In this document: piece after piece, positions 8,133 through 12,943 of the stretch
Layout of the letters: each line of letters opens with the position of its first letter
Numbering within the stretch: the first letter of the stretch is position 1
The notes under the pieces: generated by a model
Database searches by the model: none
The model's input: only the letters and a program-made list of their open reading frames with translations
Told to the model about the DNA's origin: nothing
Program-made: the position numbers and the translations under genes
Assembly: GCA_949096025.1 (NCBI GenBank)
Contig: CARXKP010000023.1
Location: forward strand, 3,905 to 16,847
Source of the DNA: an uncultured Eubacteriales bacterium
GTDB lineage: Bacteria > Bacillota > Clostridia > Christensenellales > UBA1242
DNA: 12,943 bases
Direction of reading: 5' to 3'

Positions 8133-8711
8133 ATGGAAAATAAAGAAAATAAATTAGAAGAAGAAAAAGAAAATATACATAATTTTGAAAATGCAAATCA
8201 AGAAAATTCACAAGCAAATTTAGATGAAACTGAAAATGTAAATGAAAAGAGTCAAGCGAAAGAAGAAGTTAAACTTTCACGAAAAGCACAAATTCTAGAA
8301 TTTATTAAGTTTTTGGCATTTTCTCTTTCTGCTGGCGTAATACAACTTGGTTCATTTGAACTGTTGTATCACATTATAAAATGGGATATGTGGTGGCCTT
8401 GCTATCTTATTAGTATTGTCTTGTCAGTAATATGGAATTTTACTTTTAATCGAAAATTTACCTTTAAGTCGGCAAGTAATTTGCCTCTCGCTATGAGTTT
8501 TGCTTTTCTATTTTATTGTGCTTTTATTCCAGTATCAGTTTTTGGAGGTAATGCTCTTGAAGGAATTGGCTGGCACGGAACGCTTGTTACAGTTTTAATG
8601 ATGGTTATCAACTTTGTAACAGAATATGTTTGGGATAAATTTGTAGTTTTCAATGATAAACTTATGAATAAGATTGCTGGCAAGTTGCATTTAAAAAAGA
8701 AAAAAGATTAA
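8133..8711 (+). CDS. GtrA-like membrane protein
   Basis: This 192-aa protein has a GtrA-type domain of four predicted membrane helices (about 54-80, 85-103, 119-139, 146-165). The family hallmark NFTFNRKFTF (102-111) follows helix 2, and a second-half echo, NFVTEYVWDKFVVF (160-173), follows helix 4. GtrA-like proteins are often linked to glycolipid or polyprenyl-phosphate sugar transport in envelope glycosylation; the substrate is not evident and no glycosyltransferase is adjacent. Residues 1-48 form an unusual hydrophilic Glu/Asn/Lys-rich tail. The ATG at 8133 has no Shine-Dalgarno site and sits 7 nt after a -10, which suggests leaderless mRNA. The alternative TTG at 8097, with AAGGA 8 nt before it, would add 12 residues. 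It is divergent from gyrB. The family call is fairly firm; the start is less so. Confidence 0.75.
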   Translation: MENKENKLEEEKENIHNFENANQENSQANLDETENVNEKSQAKEEVKLSRKAQILEFIKFLAFSLSAGVIQLGSFELLYHIIKWDMWWPCYLISIVLSVIWNFTFNRKFTFKSASNLPLAMSFAFLFYCAFIPVSVFGGNALEGIGWHGTLVTVLMMVINFVTEYVWDKFVVFNDKLMNKIAGKLHLKKKKD

Positions 8712-8748
8712 AATTGTGGATGCGTTTTTGCAATCCTAAATTTGTATA

Positions 8749-8792
8749 TTGACAAATGTAATATCTACTATATAATATAAGTAGACAAGGAG
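8749..8792 (+). promoter_or_regulatory. Strong promoter and RBS of the 8799 gene
   Basis: Consensus -35 TTGACA (8749-8754), 16-nt spacer and perfect -10 TATAAT (8771-8776), then AAGGAG (8787-8792) 6 nt before the ATG. A dyad TCTACT (8764-8769) / AGTAGA (8780-8785) brackets the -10, an arrangement compatible with an operator. Confidence 0.8.
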
Positions 8793-8798
8793 TTAATT

Positions 8799-9593
8799 AT
8801 GGCAAAAGTTGAAAGAAGTAAAATTGAAAAATTTTTAAGAGAAAAGATGAATGATATTCTTGCTAATGATGCAAGTTATCAAGATGATTACAAAAAAATT
8901 CAATTATTATGTACAGTATATGGTTATAAGGATGCAAAAACCCAAGAAGAGAAGAAGGAATTTGAAGAGTATGTTTATGGATGGGGTGGAGCTTATTTAC
9001 AACCTGAATATGAACATTATTTTTATTCTGTTTTTGAATTGAACTTTGTATTTAATGACTATGTAAATAGAACTCGTTTTGCTATGAAAAATGTTGAAAC
9101 TTGGGATAAGCAAAAAGCAAAACTTGAGCAAAAACTTTTAAAGGCTCAAAAGAAAGGCAACTTCAAGAAAGCTGAAAAACTTGAAGATCTTTTAAAAGCA
9201 GGTGAAGATAGAGTTACTGAAGATAGGGTTATAGTTGACGCAAAAATTAAAGCCGATAAGTGTATTGAAAGTGATGAACATTATTTTGAAAATGCTGCTT
9301 GTGCAATTAAACGTGCAGAGAAACGCACATTAAGACAAATTATTGCAGAAAATACTAATTCTGATGAGATTGAAACTCTTGTAAATAATGTTTTAAAGAA
9401 TGCTAGAGAGGGATCAGGTTCATTTAGAGTATACAGTATCGCAAAGGATGTTGTTAAAGAAGAAAATGCGATAATGGAACAAAAAGAAAATGCTGATAAA
9501 CTTAAAGAAAACCTTGCTCAAAGCACTACAAAAGAAGAGACGAGTGCGACTCAAGAAAAAGAAACCACTGAAGATGAAAGAGAATCTGAATAA
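8799..9593 (+). CDS. Unrecognised charged helical protein
   Basis: This 264-aa cytosolic protein is not recognised. No signal peptide or membrane helix is visible. Residues 1-100 are mixed, with an aromatic-rich patch around YVYGWGGAYLQPEYEHYFY (58-76). Residues about 102-180 are rich in Lys, Glu, Ala and Leu with helical, coiled-coil-like periodicity. After about 220 the tail is a low-complexity Glu/Thr/Lys stretch ending in acidic residues. It is monocistronic: its own strong promoter lies upstream and a bidirectional terminator directly follows. Codon use matches its neighbours and there is no sign of truncation. It could be a lineage-specific structural or scaffold protein, but no function can be assigned. 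Confidence 0.8.
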   Translation: MAKVERSKIEKFLREKMNDILANDASYQDDYKKIQLLCTVYGYKDAKTQEEKKEFEEYVYGWGGAYLQPEYEHYFYSVFELNFVFNDYVNRTRFAMKNVETWDKQKAKLEQKLLKAQKKGNFKKAEKLEDLLKAGEDRVTEDRVIVDAKIKADKCIESDEHYFENAACAIKRAEKRTLRQIIAENTNSDEIETLVNNVLKNAREGSGSFRVYSIAKDVVKEENAIMEQKENADKLKENLAQSTTKEETSATQEKETTEDERESE

Positions 9594-9597
9594 ATAG

Positions 9598-9629
9598 AAA
9601 AAACATCTAATTAATTTTAGATGTTTTTT
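9598..9629. terminator. Bidirectional terminator between convergent genes
   Basis: AAAAAACATCTAA (9598-9610) pairs perfectly with TTAGATGTTTTTT (9617-9629) around a 6-nt loop. The flanking A- and T-tracts give a U-run on either strand. It serves the plus-strand gene ending at 9593 and the minus-strand gene ending at 9674. The stem core is A/T-rich, so efficiency may be moderate. Confidence 0.8.
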
Positions 9630-9673
9630 ATTGTTTACAAGCTTGTTAAAAAAAGTATAAATTAGTTTTAGTG

Positions 9674-10249
9674 TTAAGAATTTTTACTGTCATCGATAAA
9701 GGTAAAATTGTCATTTTTAATGTTTACAAAACAGTTTTGGTTCGTTGGCAATACTCCCTTATGAAATATCTTTGCTTGTCTTTTTTTGTCTTCTCCAATT
9801 ACATAATATTCTACATTATAAAAATTATAACCGAGTATGTTTAGTAATGGGTTAATGTAATAAAGTGAATTTTTAATATAAACTATACCGATAAAAATCA
9901 TTATAAGCACAAAGATACAATATCCACTTACCAGTGTTAAATCAAATTGAAGTGCAAGAAGTACAAAAAGGGAAAAATAACCTAAAAAGTGCTTATCTGT
10001 AATGTTTTCTTGATTGATGATTTTTATCTCTTTTTTACTCCCTTTTGACCGTGTGTTCCAAACAAGTCCTACAATACCGCTTGCTATTAAAAGGAGCAGG
10101 GTAGAGAAATTTAACGAGTTTAAAACATTAAATGATAGATTGTTGTTAAGCATATCAATTACAAGTTTTATCCATATTAAAATAAACATCGGCACAAATG
10201 CGGAAAGAAAGAGAGAAAAATCTTTTAATATAGGTACGATTTTTTTCAT
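9674..10249 (-). CDS. Four-helix membrane protein, unknown (KwaA-like?)
   Basis: This 191-aa integral membrane protein has predicted helices at about 11-33, 45-64, 88-106 and 108-126, followed by YYINPLLNILGYNFYNVEYY (130-149) and a soluble C-terminal tail of about 40 residues. The four-helix layout and the INPLL-LGYN-Y segment recall small membrane proteins found near phage-defence genes, including KwaA of Kiwa. This is a resemblance from memory, not a proven match, and no KwaB (DUF4868) partner lies in the window. It is convergent with the 8799 gene and divergent from the 10327 gene. No Shine-Dalgarno precedes ATG 10247-10249; a -10-like TAAAAT (10256-10261) ends 6 nt before it, so it may be leaderless. 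The reading frame is well supported; the function is not. Confidence 0.6.
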   Translation of the reverse strand: MKKIVPILKDFSLFLSAFVPMFILIWIKLVIDMLNNNLSFNVLNSLNFSTLLLLIASGIVGLVWNTRSKGSKKEIKIINQENITDKHFLGYFSLFVLLALQFDLTLVSGYCIFVLIMIFIGIVYIKNSLYYINPLLNILGYNFYNVEYYVIGEDKKRQAKIFHKGVLPTNQNCFVNIKNDNFTFIDDSKNS

Positions 10250-10255
10250 ATATTT

Positions 10256-10284
10256 ATTTTAAATAAAAAGTTAAAAAATATTAA
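10256..10284 (-). promoter_or_regulatory. Candidate leaderless promoter of the 10249 gene
   Basis: -35-like TTAATA (10279-10284), 17-nt spacer and -10-like TAAAAT (10256-10261) on the minus strand end 6 nt before the ATG. The region is so A/T-rich that chance matches are likely. The stronger point is the absence of any Shine-Dalgarno site. Confidence 0.35.
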
Positions 10285-10292
10285 AATTTGTT

Positions 10293-10320
10293 TTGTTTTA
10301 TTATGAATTTCGGTTACAAT
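10293..10320 (+). promoter_or_regulatory. Candidate leaderless promoter of the 10327 gene
   Basis: -35-like TTGTTT (10293-10298), 16-nt spacer and -10 TACAAT (10315-10320). The ATG begins 6 nt after the -10, so transcription would start at or next to the start codon. There is no Shine-Dalgarno site. Confidence 0.5.
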
Positions 10321-10326
10321 ATAGAT

Positions 10327-10992
10327 ATGAATATTGTACCATTTATTTTATTAGGTGTTTTAAGTATTGGAATGGGTGCTATTTACACCATTTTTCATAA
10401 AAGAGAAGGTTGGCAGGGAATTGTAATTAAAGGGCTGACAATGTTCTCTATTTTGATTTTTGTACTTGTAAATGCAAATTTAAGAGAAATTACTAATGCT
10501 CTTCCTTTGTTTATGGTTATTGCTATGGCATTACTTATTTTGTCAGAGGCGATAAAAGGTTCGCAAACGGTTGATGAAAATTCAAAACTAATAGTTTTTA
10601 GCATATTCAATTTTGTTTCTATAACACTTTTCGCAGTTAGTGCGATTACTCTTTCAAGTTTTAGTGTTTTTGCCCTTCTAGGCGGAATTTTGGCGGGTTT
10701 AGGCTTAGGTTTGATAGTTTGTGCATTTAAAAAGATATGGAAAGTTACTCCTATGCTTATGGAGATATTAGTTTGGATAGGTGTGGGACTTTTGTTAGGA
10801 TTTTCGCTTGCAGGAGTACTAATAAGTAGCCATTTTACCTCAGCGCTTCTAATTTTGTTTGGAGCAGTGTTTATGGTTGCTCAAAGAATGGTTGAAAAGT
10901 TTGGTGGTAATCATAAGGTAATTGGGTATTTAACGAATGCATTTTATGTTGTTGCATTGATACTTATGACGACTTCGATATATTTCTACTAA
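10327..10992 (+). CDS. Multi-helix membrane protein, possibly YhhN-like
   Basis: This 221-aa, very hydrophobic protein has about seven or eight predicted helices (roughly 3-22, 31-50, 57-74, 87-107, 112-133, 144-165, 168-185, 201-220) and short loops. The arrangement, with KGLTMFSILIFV (35-46) after helix 1 and a C-terminal helix ending in SIYFY, is compatible with YhhN/TMEM86 lysoplasmalogenase-type proteins, but the acidic catalytic-type motif of that family is not clear, so this is tentative. ATG 10327 is chosen because it fits a promoter 6 nt upstream. ATG 10303 or TTG 10288 would add up to 13 residues, but neither has an RBS. No terminator follows, so transcription may run into the tRNA gene. 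Confidence 0.6.
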   Translation: MNIVPFILLGVLSIGMGAIYTIFHKREGWQGIVIKGLTMFSILIFVLVNANLREITNALPLFMVIAMALLILSEAIKGSQTVDENSKLIVFSIFNFVSITLFAVSAITLSSFSVFALLGGILAGLGLGLIVCAFKKIWKVTPMLMEILVWIGVGLLLGFSLAGVLISSHFTSALLILFGAVFMVAQRMVEKFGGNHKVIGYLTNAFYVVALILMTTSIYFY

Positions 10993-11019
10993 AAAAGACA
11001 ATAAATTTTATAAAAGGGG

Positions 11020-11048
11020 TTGACAAAAGCCTGCGAATAGCATATACT
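11020..11048 (+). promoter_or_regulatory. Initiator tRNA promoter
   Basis: -35 TTGACA (11020-11025), 17-nt spacer and -10 TATACT (11043-11048) predict a start near 11055, a few bases before the mature tRNA 5' end at 11060. This is a strong sigma-A-type promoter. Confidence 0.85.
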
Positions 11049-11059
11049 ATTATAGTTAT

Positions 11060-11136
11060 CGCGGGATAGAGCAGTTCGGAAGCTCGTCGGGCTCATAACC
11101 CGAAGGTCGTTGGTTCAAATCCAACTCCCGCAACCA
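11060..11136 (+). tRNA. Initiator tRNA-fMet (CAT)
   Basis: This 77-nt tRNA has a CAT anticodon in the loop CTCATAA and a TTCAAAT T-loop closed by GTTGG/CCAAC. Two initiator marks are visible: C1 faces A72 unpaired at the top of the acceptor stem (CGCGGGA against TCCCGCA), and three G-C pairs (GGG/CCC) close the anticodon stem. The terminal CCA is encoded (11134-11136). It would carry formyl-methionine to the ribosomal P site. It has its own promoter and terminator. Its 3' half is repeated 172 bp downstream. Confidence 0.95.
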
Positions 11137-11144
11137 AAATAAAG

Positions 11145-11169
11145 GTAAGTCGTAGTACTTACTTTTTTT
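11145..11169 (+). terminator. Terminator of tRNA-fMet, copy 1
   Basis: GTAAGT (11145-11150) pairs with ACTTAC (11157-11162) around CGTAGT, followed by seven T residues. It lies 8 nt past the encoded CCA. The stem is short but the layout is canonical. Confidence 0.8.
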
Positions 11170-11177
11170 ATGTAGAA

Positions 11178-11273
11178 GGGTTATGTGCCCGACGAGTGTG
11201 GCGAGGAGGAAAGCTCGAAGCCGAGCAAAATGAGAATTTTGCGAACGCCACGGAGCGAAGCAAAGTCTAACCC
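11178..11273 (+). other. Inverted tRNA fragment and foldable GC-richer insert
   Basis: 11178-11196 is the reverse complement of the tRNA anticodon arm 11083-11101 with one mismatch in 19. GGGTTA (11178-11183) can pair with TAACCC (11268-11273) to close the unit. Inside, GTGGCG (11198-11203) pairs with CGCCAC (11246-11251), enclosing GCTCG-AAGC-CGAGC (11213-11226) and GCAAAAT-GAGA-ATTTTGC (11225-11242); these two share two bases and so compete. The unit is GC-richer than its surroundings. It could be a small palindromic mobile element or a structured RNA; no known family was recognised. Confidence 0.55.
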
Positions 11274-11308
11274 GAAGGTCGTTGGTTTAATAAGGGCTCC
11301 CGCAACCA
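11268..11308 (+). pseudogene. tRNA-fMet 3' remnant
   Basis: Copy 2 of the tRNA 3' half retains the variable region, GTTGG, CTCCCGCAA and CCA, but the T-arm 3' strand is replaced by AAGGG and there is no acceptor, D or anticodon 5' half in the correct orientation. It is non-functional as a tRNA. Confidence 0.75.
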
Positions 11309-11316
11309 AAATAAAG

Positions 11317-11341
11317 GTAAGTCGTAGTACTTACTTTTTTT
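11317..11341 (+). terminator. Terminator copy 2
   Basis: Identical to copy 1: GTAAGT (11317-11322), loop CGTAGT, ACTTAC (11329-11334) and seven T residues. It would end any transcript that reads through the first terminator, giving an RNA of about 170 nt downstream of the tRNA. Confidence 0.75.
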
Positions 11342-11366
11342 GTTTAAATTATAAAATGTCATTTGC

Positions 11367-11407
11367 TTGTAGTTTAAAACTTTATATGCTAAAATATAGT
11401 ATTGGAG
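11367..11407 (+). promoter_or_regulatory. Promoter and RBS of the YwaF-like gene
   Basis: -35 TTGTAG (11367-11372), 17-nt spacer and -10 TAAAAT (11390-11395), preceded by an extended -10 TGC. GGAG (11404-11407) lies 4 nt before ATG 11412. The predicted leader is only about 10 nt. Confidence 0.55.
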
Positions 11408-11411
11408 TGTT

Positions 11412-12215
11412 ATGAAAGAATTAATTTTTAAAAATATAGAACAAACAAACTCTCCATACATAAGCATAAGTATGCGTGCTAATTTTTTAGATTGGTTAAC
11501 TGAAAATAAAGAAGCCTATGCCAAGGGTCCAGGACTTTTTTGCACTGCACATATATTATTAATGCTAGCAATGGTGATTTTATGTATTGCACTTATTATA
11601 ATAGCTTATAGATTTCCTAAATTTGCAAAAAAGTTTGGTGCTGTATTAGTTGTTGTAATGCTAGTATTAAGAATTGCTCGTATGATAACAATGGTTGCTA
11701 GTGGAAAATATACTTTTGTTGAAATTTTGCCTTGGCATCTTTGTCATATAACTTGTTTTTTACTTGCTATTGTCTATTTTATAAAACCAACTAAATATAT
11801 AAGTTTGCCTGTTTTATGTATGGCAGTGCTAGGCGGAACAATGACATTTATATTTGGAGATTACTACTATATTAATAGTGTAAGTTTTTATATGATCGAA
11901 AGCATTTTTCTTCACTTTTGTTTAAATGCTATTGTAATTTGTTATGTAGCAAGTAGAAAGCCAAAATATAATTGGATAGATATATTATTAGTGTTTGTTT
12001 GGCTTGGAGTAATGTGTGGGTGGTCTAGCCTTGGTAATTTTTGTGACCCAGGACATAATTATATGTATATTCAAAAATCAGGTCTGCCATTTACTTTCTT
12101 TCCTAGCGCACACTTTTTATTGGACTATTTGATAATAGGTTTGATTTTAATTTCTTTATCTTTAATTGTCTATTTAATGATGTTTTTAATTAAAAAACAT
12201 AAAAAGAAAACTTAA
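11412..12215 (+). CDS. YwaF/TMEM164-family membrane protein
   Basis: This 267-aa protein is assigned to the TIGR02206/YwaF integral membrane family, related to TMEM164. Seen: a cytosolic or amphipathic N-terminus (about 1-40); about seven helices (roughly 43-66, 75-95, 103-123, 129-147, 158-180, 189-206, 232-260); the family motif LPWHLCH (106-112); a conserved His168 in ESIFLHFCLN; and GHNYMYI (214-220), matching the NYMYL motif before the last helices. The C-terminus is lysine-rich, as expected at the inner membrane face. Human TMEM164 is reported to be a phospholipid acyltransferase; the role of the bacterial proteins is not established. It has its own promoter, with a bidirectional terminator downstream. 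The length is slightly longer than typical YwaF proteins. Confidence 0.8.
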   Translation: MKELIFKNIEQTNSPYISISMRANFLDWLTENKEAYAKGPGLFCTAHILLMLAMVILCIALIIIAYRFPKFAKKFGAVLVVVMLVLRIARMITMVASGKYTFVEILPWHLCHITCFLLAIVYFIKPTKYISLPVLCMAVLGGTMTFIFGDYYYINSVSFYMIESIFLHFCLNAIVICYVASRKPKYNWIDILLVFVWLGVMCGWSSLGNFCDPGHNYMYIQKSGLPFTFFPSAHFLLDYLIIGLILISLSLIVYLMMFLIKKHKKKT

Positions 12216-12306
12216 AATTTTCCTTTCTAGGATTTCTAAAGTTTAAAATGCAAAAAGTTTATATTTAGGATTTGCTTCTTTTACAAATTATTTCATCAAG
12301 TAAATT

Positions 12307-12339
12307 AAAAAAGCATAGGTTTTTTACCTATGCTTTTTT
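12307..12339. terminator. Bidirectional terminator
   Basis: Six A, then GCATAGGT, pairs with ACCTATGC and six T (12307-12320 with 12326-12339) around a TTTTT loop. This perfect stem is flanked by A- and T-tracts, giving a U-run on both strands. It lies between convergent genes ending at 12215 (+) and 12338 (-) and overlaps the TAA of the minus-strand gene. Confidence 0.9.
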
Positions 12340-12799
12340 AAAATCTAAAAATATTACAGTTTTCTTTTTCACAAGCAAAAAGATAAGAGTTTGTTAAAGG
12401 GCAATTCCAATCAAAATCAATAAAAATTACATATTGACTTTGATTTATGATTTGACAATATTTAAGATTAATATTTGTATAATTTTTATAATGCTCTAAA
12501 CAAATATCCTCAAAATTTTTAAAACTTGGAGTATTTAAAAGGGGTGATCTATGTTTACTTAATTGAAAATTATCATCCGTCTTATTATTTAGAAATTTTA
12601 TTTTAGGATAAAAAGTTTTAAGTTTAGAAAGCTCTGTAAGAAGCCAATCTTCGCATTCATAAATATCATAAAAATAAAAATTTACTACGTTTACTTCTTT
12701 AATTAATCTATTTAGTAGGTTAATTAAGTTTGTCTTTATTTTTACTGATTGATTGTTTTTGTTGCAAAGGACAATGCAACAGGAATTAATATTAGTCAT
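12338..12799 (-). CDS. Degenerate SLOG/DUF1273-like protein
   Basis: This 153-aa soluble protein has a Rossmann-like alternation. Its layout follows clostridial SLOG-superfamily (DUF1273-like) proteins: an N-terminal strand CCIVLC (7-12), helix, VNFYFYDIYECEDWLLTELSKLK (38-60) where relatives usually have FYxGxxGxFD, then YPKIKFL, a variable insert, and INQSQYVIFIDF (118-129) like their RNxxMIxxSDYVI segment. The last segment normally carries a glycine pair for nucleotide binding; here it reads DWNCPLTNSYLFACEKENCNIFRF. The ligand-binding glycines appear lost, so it may have changed or lost function. ATG 12797-12799 has GGAG (12807-12810) 7 nt upstream. The assignment is by pattern only, and it has more Cys and Asn than its neighbours. 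Confidence 0.55.
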   Translation of the reverse strand: MTNINSCCIVLCNKNNQSVKIKTNLINLLNRLIKEVNVVNFYFYDIYECEDWLLTELSKLKTFYPKIKFLNNKTDDNFQLSKHRSPLLNTPSFKNFEDICLEHYKNYTNINLKYCQIINQSQYVIFIDFDWNCPLTNSYLFACEKENCNIFRF

Positions 12800-12816
12800 T
12801 ACGTTACTCCGTAATT

Positions 12817-12856
12817 AGTTTAGAATGTTTTTTAACAAAAGTCAATATGTTGACTT
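12817..12856 (-). promoter_or_regulatory. Promoter with 18-bp operator-like dyad
   Basis: On the minus strand, -35 TTGACT (12840-12845), 17-nt spacer and -10 TAAACT (12817-12822) lie just upstream of the SLOG-like gene. A perfect dyad AAGTCAA-TATG-TTGACTT (12839-12856) covers the -35. A second dyad, ATTACG/CGTAAT (12798-12803, 12810-12815), lies over the predicted start site. The layout resembles repressor-controlled promoters; the regulator is not in view. Confidence 0.5.
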
Positions 12857-12942
12857 ATAAATTTAAACTTTTTTGCCATTCTAATAATATCGGTATTCCG
12901 TGATTGAGCAAAATCCATTCTTGCTGTTGGAGGCAAAGGAGA
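12832..12942 (-). CDS. Possible 3' end of a minus-strand gene (partial)
   Basis: A frame open from the window edge gives 36 residues ending in TAA at 12832-12834. It contains ARMDFAQSRNTDIIRMAKKF, which has protein-like composition and helical periodicity. Stop codons close the other two minus frames (a TAG at 12881-12883 in one, a TAA at 12855-12857 in the other). It ends 32 bp before the SLOG-like gene, so the two could form an operon. It is not recognised, and its short length means it could be chance. Confidence 0.35.
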   Translation of the reverse strand, partial: SPLPPTARMDFAQSRNTDIIRMAKKFKFISQHIDFC

Positions 12943-12943
12943 A

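Larger units (their letters stand above)
11096..11341 (+). repeat. 74-bp direct repeat of tRNA 3' half plus terminator
   Basis: 11096-11169 and 11268-11341 are two 74-bp copies, offset 172 bp, with no gaps and 7 mismatches by eye. Each runs from the end of the anticodon loop through the T arm, acceptor 3' strand, CCA and terminator. All seven mismatches cluster in and beside the T arm (11115-11123 against 11287-11295), where copy 2 has lost the CCAAC strand. Copy 2 has no 5' half and cannot make a tRNA. It could be an att-like scar, a tandem duplication or a template-switch product. Confidence 0.85.

Noticed and set aside
8718..8736. Possible terminator after gtrA
   Set aside because: The stem GGAT-GC / GC-AATCC needs a bulge and is followed by no T-run; too weak to call.
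11060..11341. CRISPR-like repeat array
   Set aside because: Only two direct copies, and these are the tRNA 3' half with its terminator, not a repeat-spacer array.
11185..11415. Plus-strand open frame of 76 codons across the tRNA repeat region
   Set aside because: It runs through the inverted tRNA fragment, the tRNA remnant, a terminator and the next promoter. No RBS, and composition is dictated by structured DNA.
11267..11467. Minus-strand open frame of 66 codons
   Set aside because: Antisense to a terminator, a promoter and the start of the YwaF-like gene; no supporting start signals.

Overview
The window looks like a chromosomal segment of an uncultured low-GC Bacillota bacterium, probably a gut Clostridia or Christensenellales-type lineage. 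This is inferred from the AT-rich sequence, AGGAG-type ribosome binding sites, sigma-A-like promoters (TTGACA-N16/17-TATAAT), TGG codons for Trp, and a Firmicutes-style GyrB, GyrA and HelD. All eleven complete genes end in TAA. The organism cannot be named from the sequence alone.

Left part, minus strand (311-7998): a tight four-gene operon reads gyrB, a DUF488-family gene, a MazG-like nucleotide pyrophosphohydrolase, then gyrA. The junctions are an 8-nt gap in which the gyrB stop overlaps the next RBS, an 11-nt overlap and an 8-nt overlap, so the two gyrase subunits are probably translationally coupled through two small non-topoisomerase genes. helD (RNA polymerase recycling ATPase) follows after a 154-bp spacer with a 13-bp inverted repeat. 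Positions 1-310 hold no gene, only very AT-rich sequence with two dyads.

Middle part (7999-10992): a divergent promoter region holds the gyrB promoter inside a 45-bp run of pure A/T and serves gtrA on the other strand. gtrA encodes a GtrA-like membrane protein with an acidic N-terminal tail. Next come an unrecognised coiled-coil-type protein with a strong promoter, a convergent four-helix membrane protein of unknown function (faintly KwaA-like), and a membrane protein that may be a divergent YhhN/lysoplasmalogenase relative. gtrA and the last two lack a Shine-Dalgarno site and have a -10-like hexamer 6-7 nt before the ATG, which suggests leaderless mRNAs.

Right part (10993-12943): a strong promoter drives an initiator tRNA (fMet, CAT, CCA encoded). 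The 3' half of this tRNA and its terminator are repeated 172 bp downstream as a 74-bp imperfect direct repeat. The interval between the copies carries an inverted copy of the tRNA anticodon arm and a GC-richer foldable core. This is the most unusual structure in the window. It is followed by a YwaF/TMEM164-family membrane protein, a bidirectional terminator, a degenerate SLOG/DUF1273-like protein on the minus strand, and possibly the 3' end of another minus-strand gene cut by the window edge.

The gyrase operon and helD serve DNA topology and transcription recycling. The initiator tRNA serves translation initiation. The remaining membrane proteins have no visible shared pathway. I saw no CRISPR array, insertion sequence, rRNA or complete defence operon.
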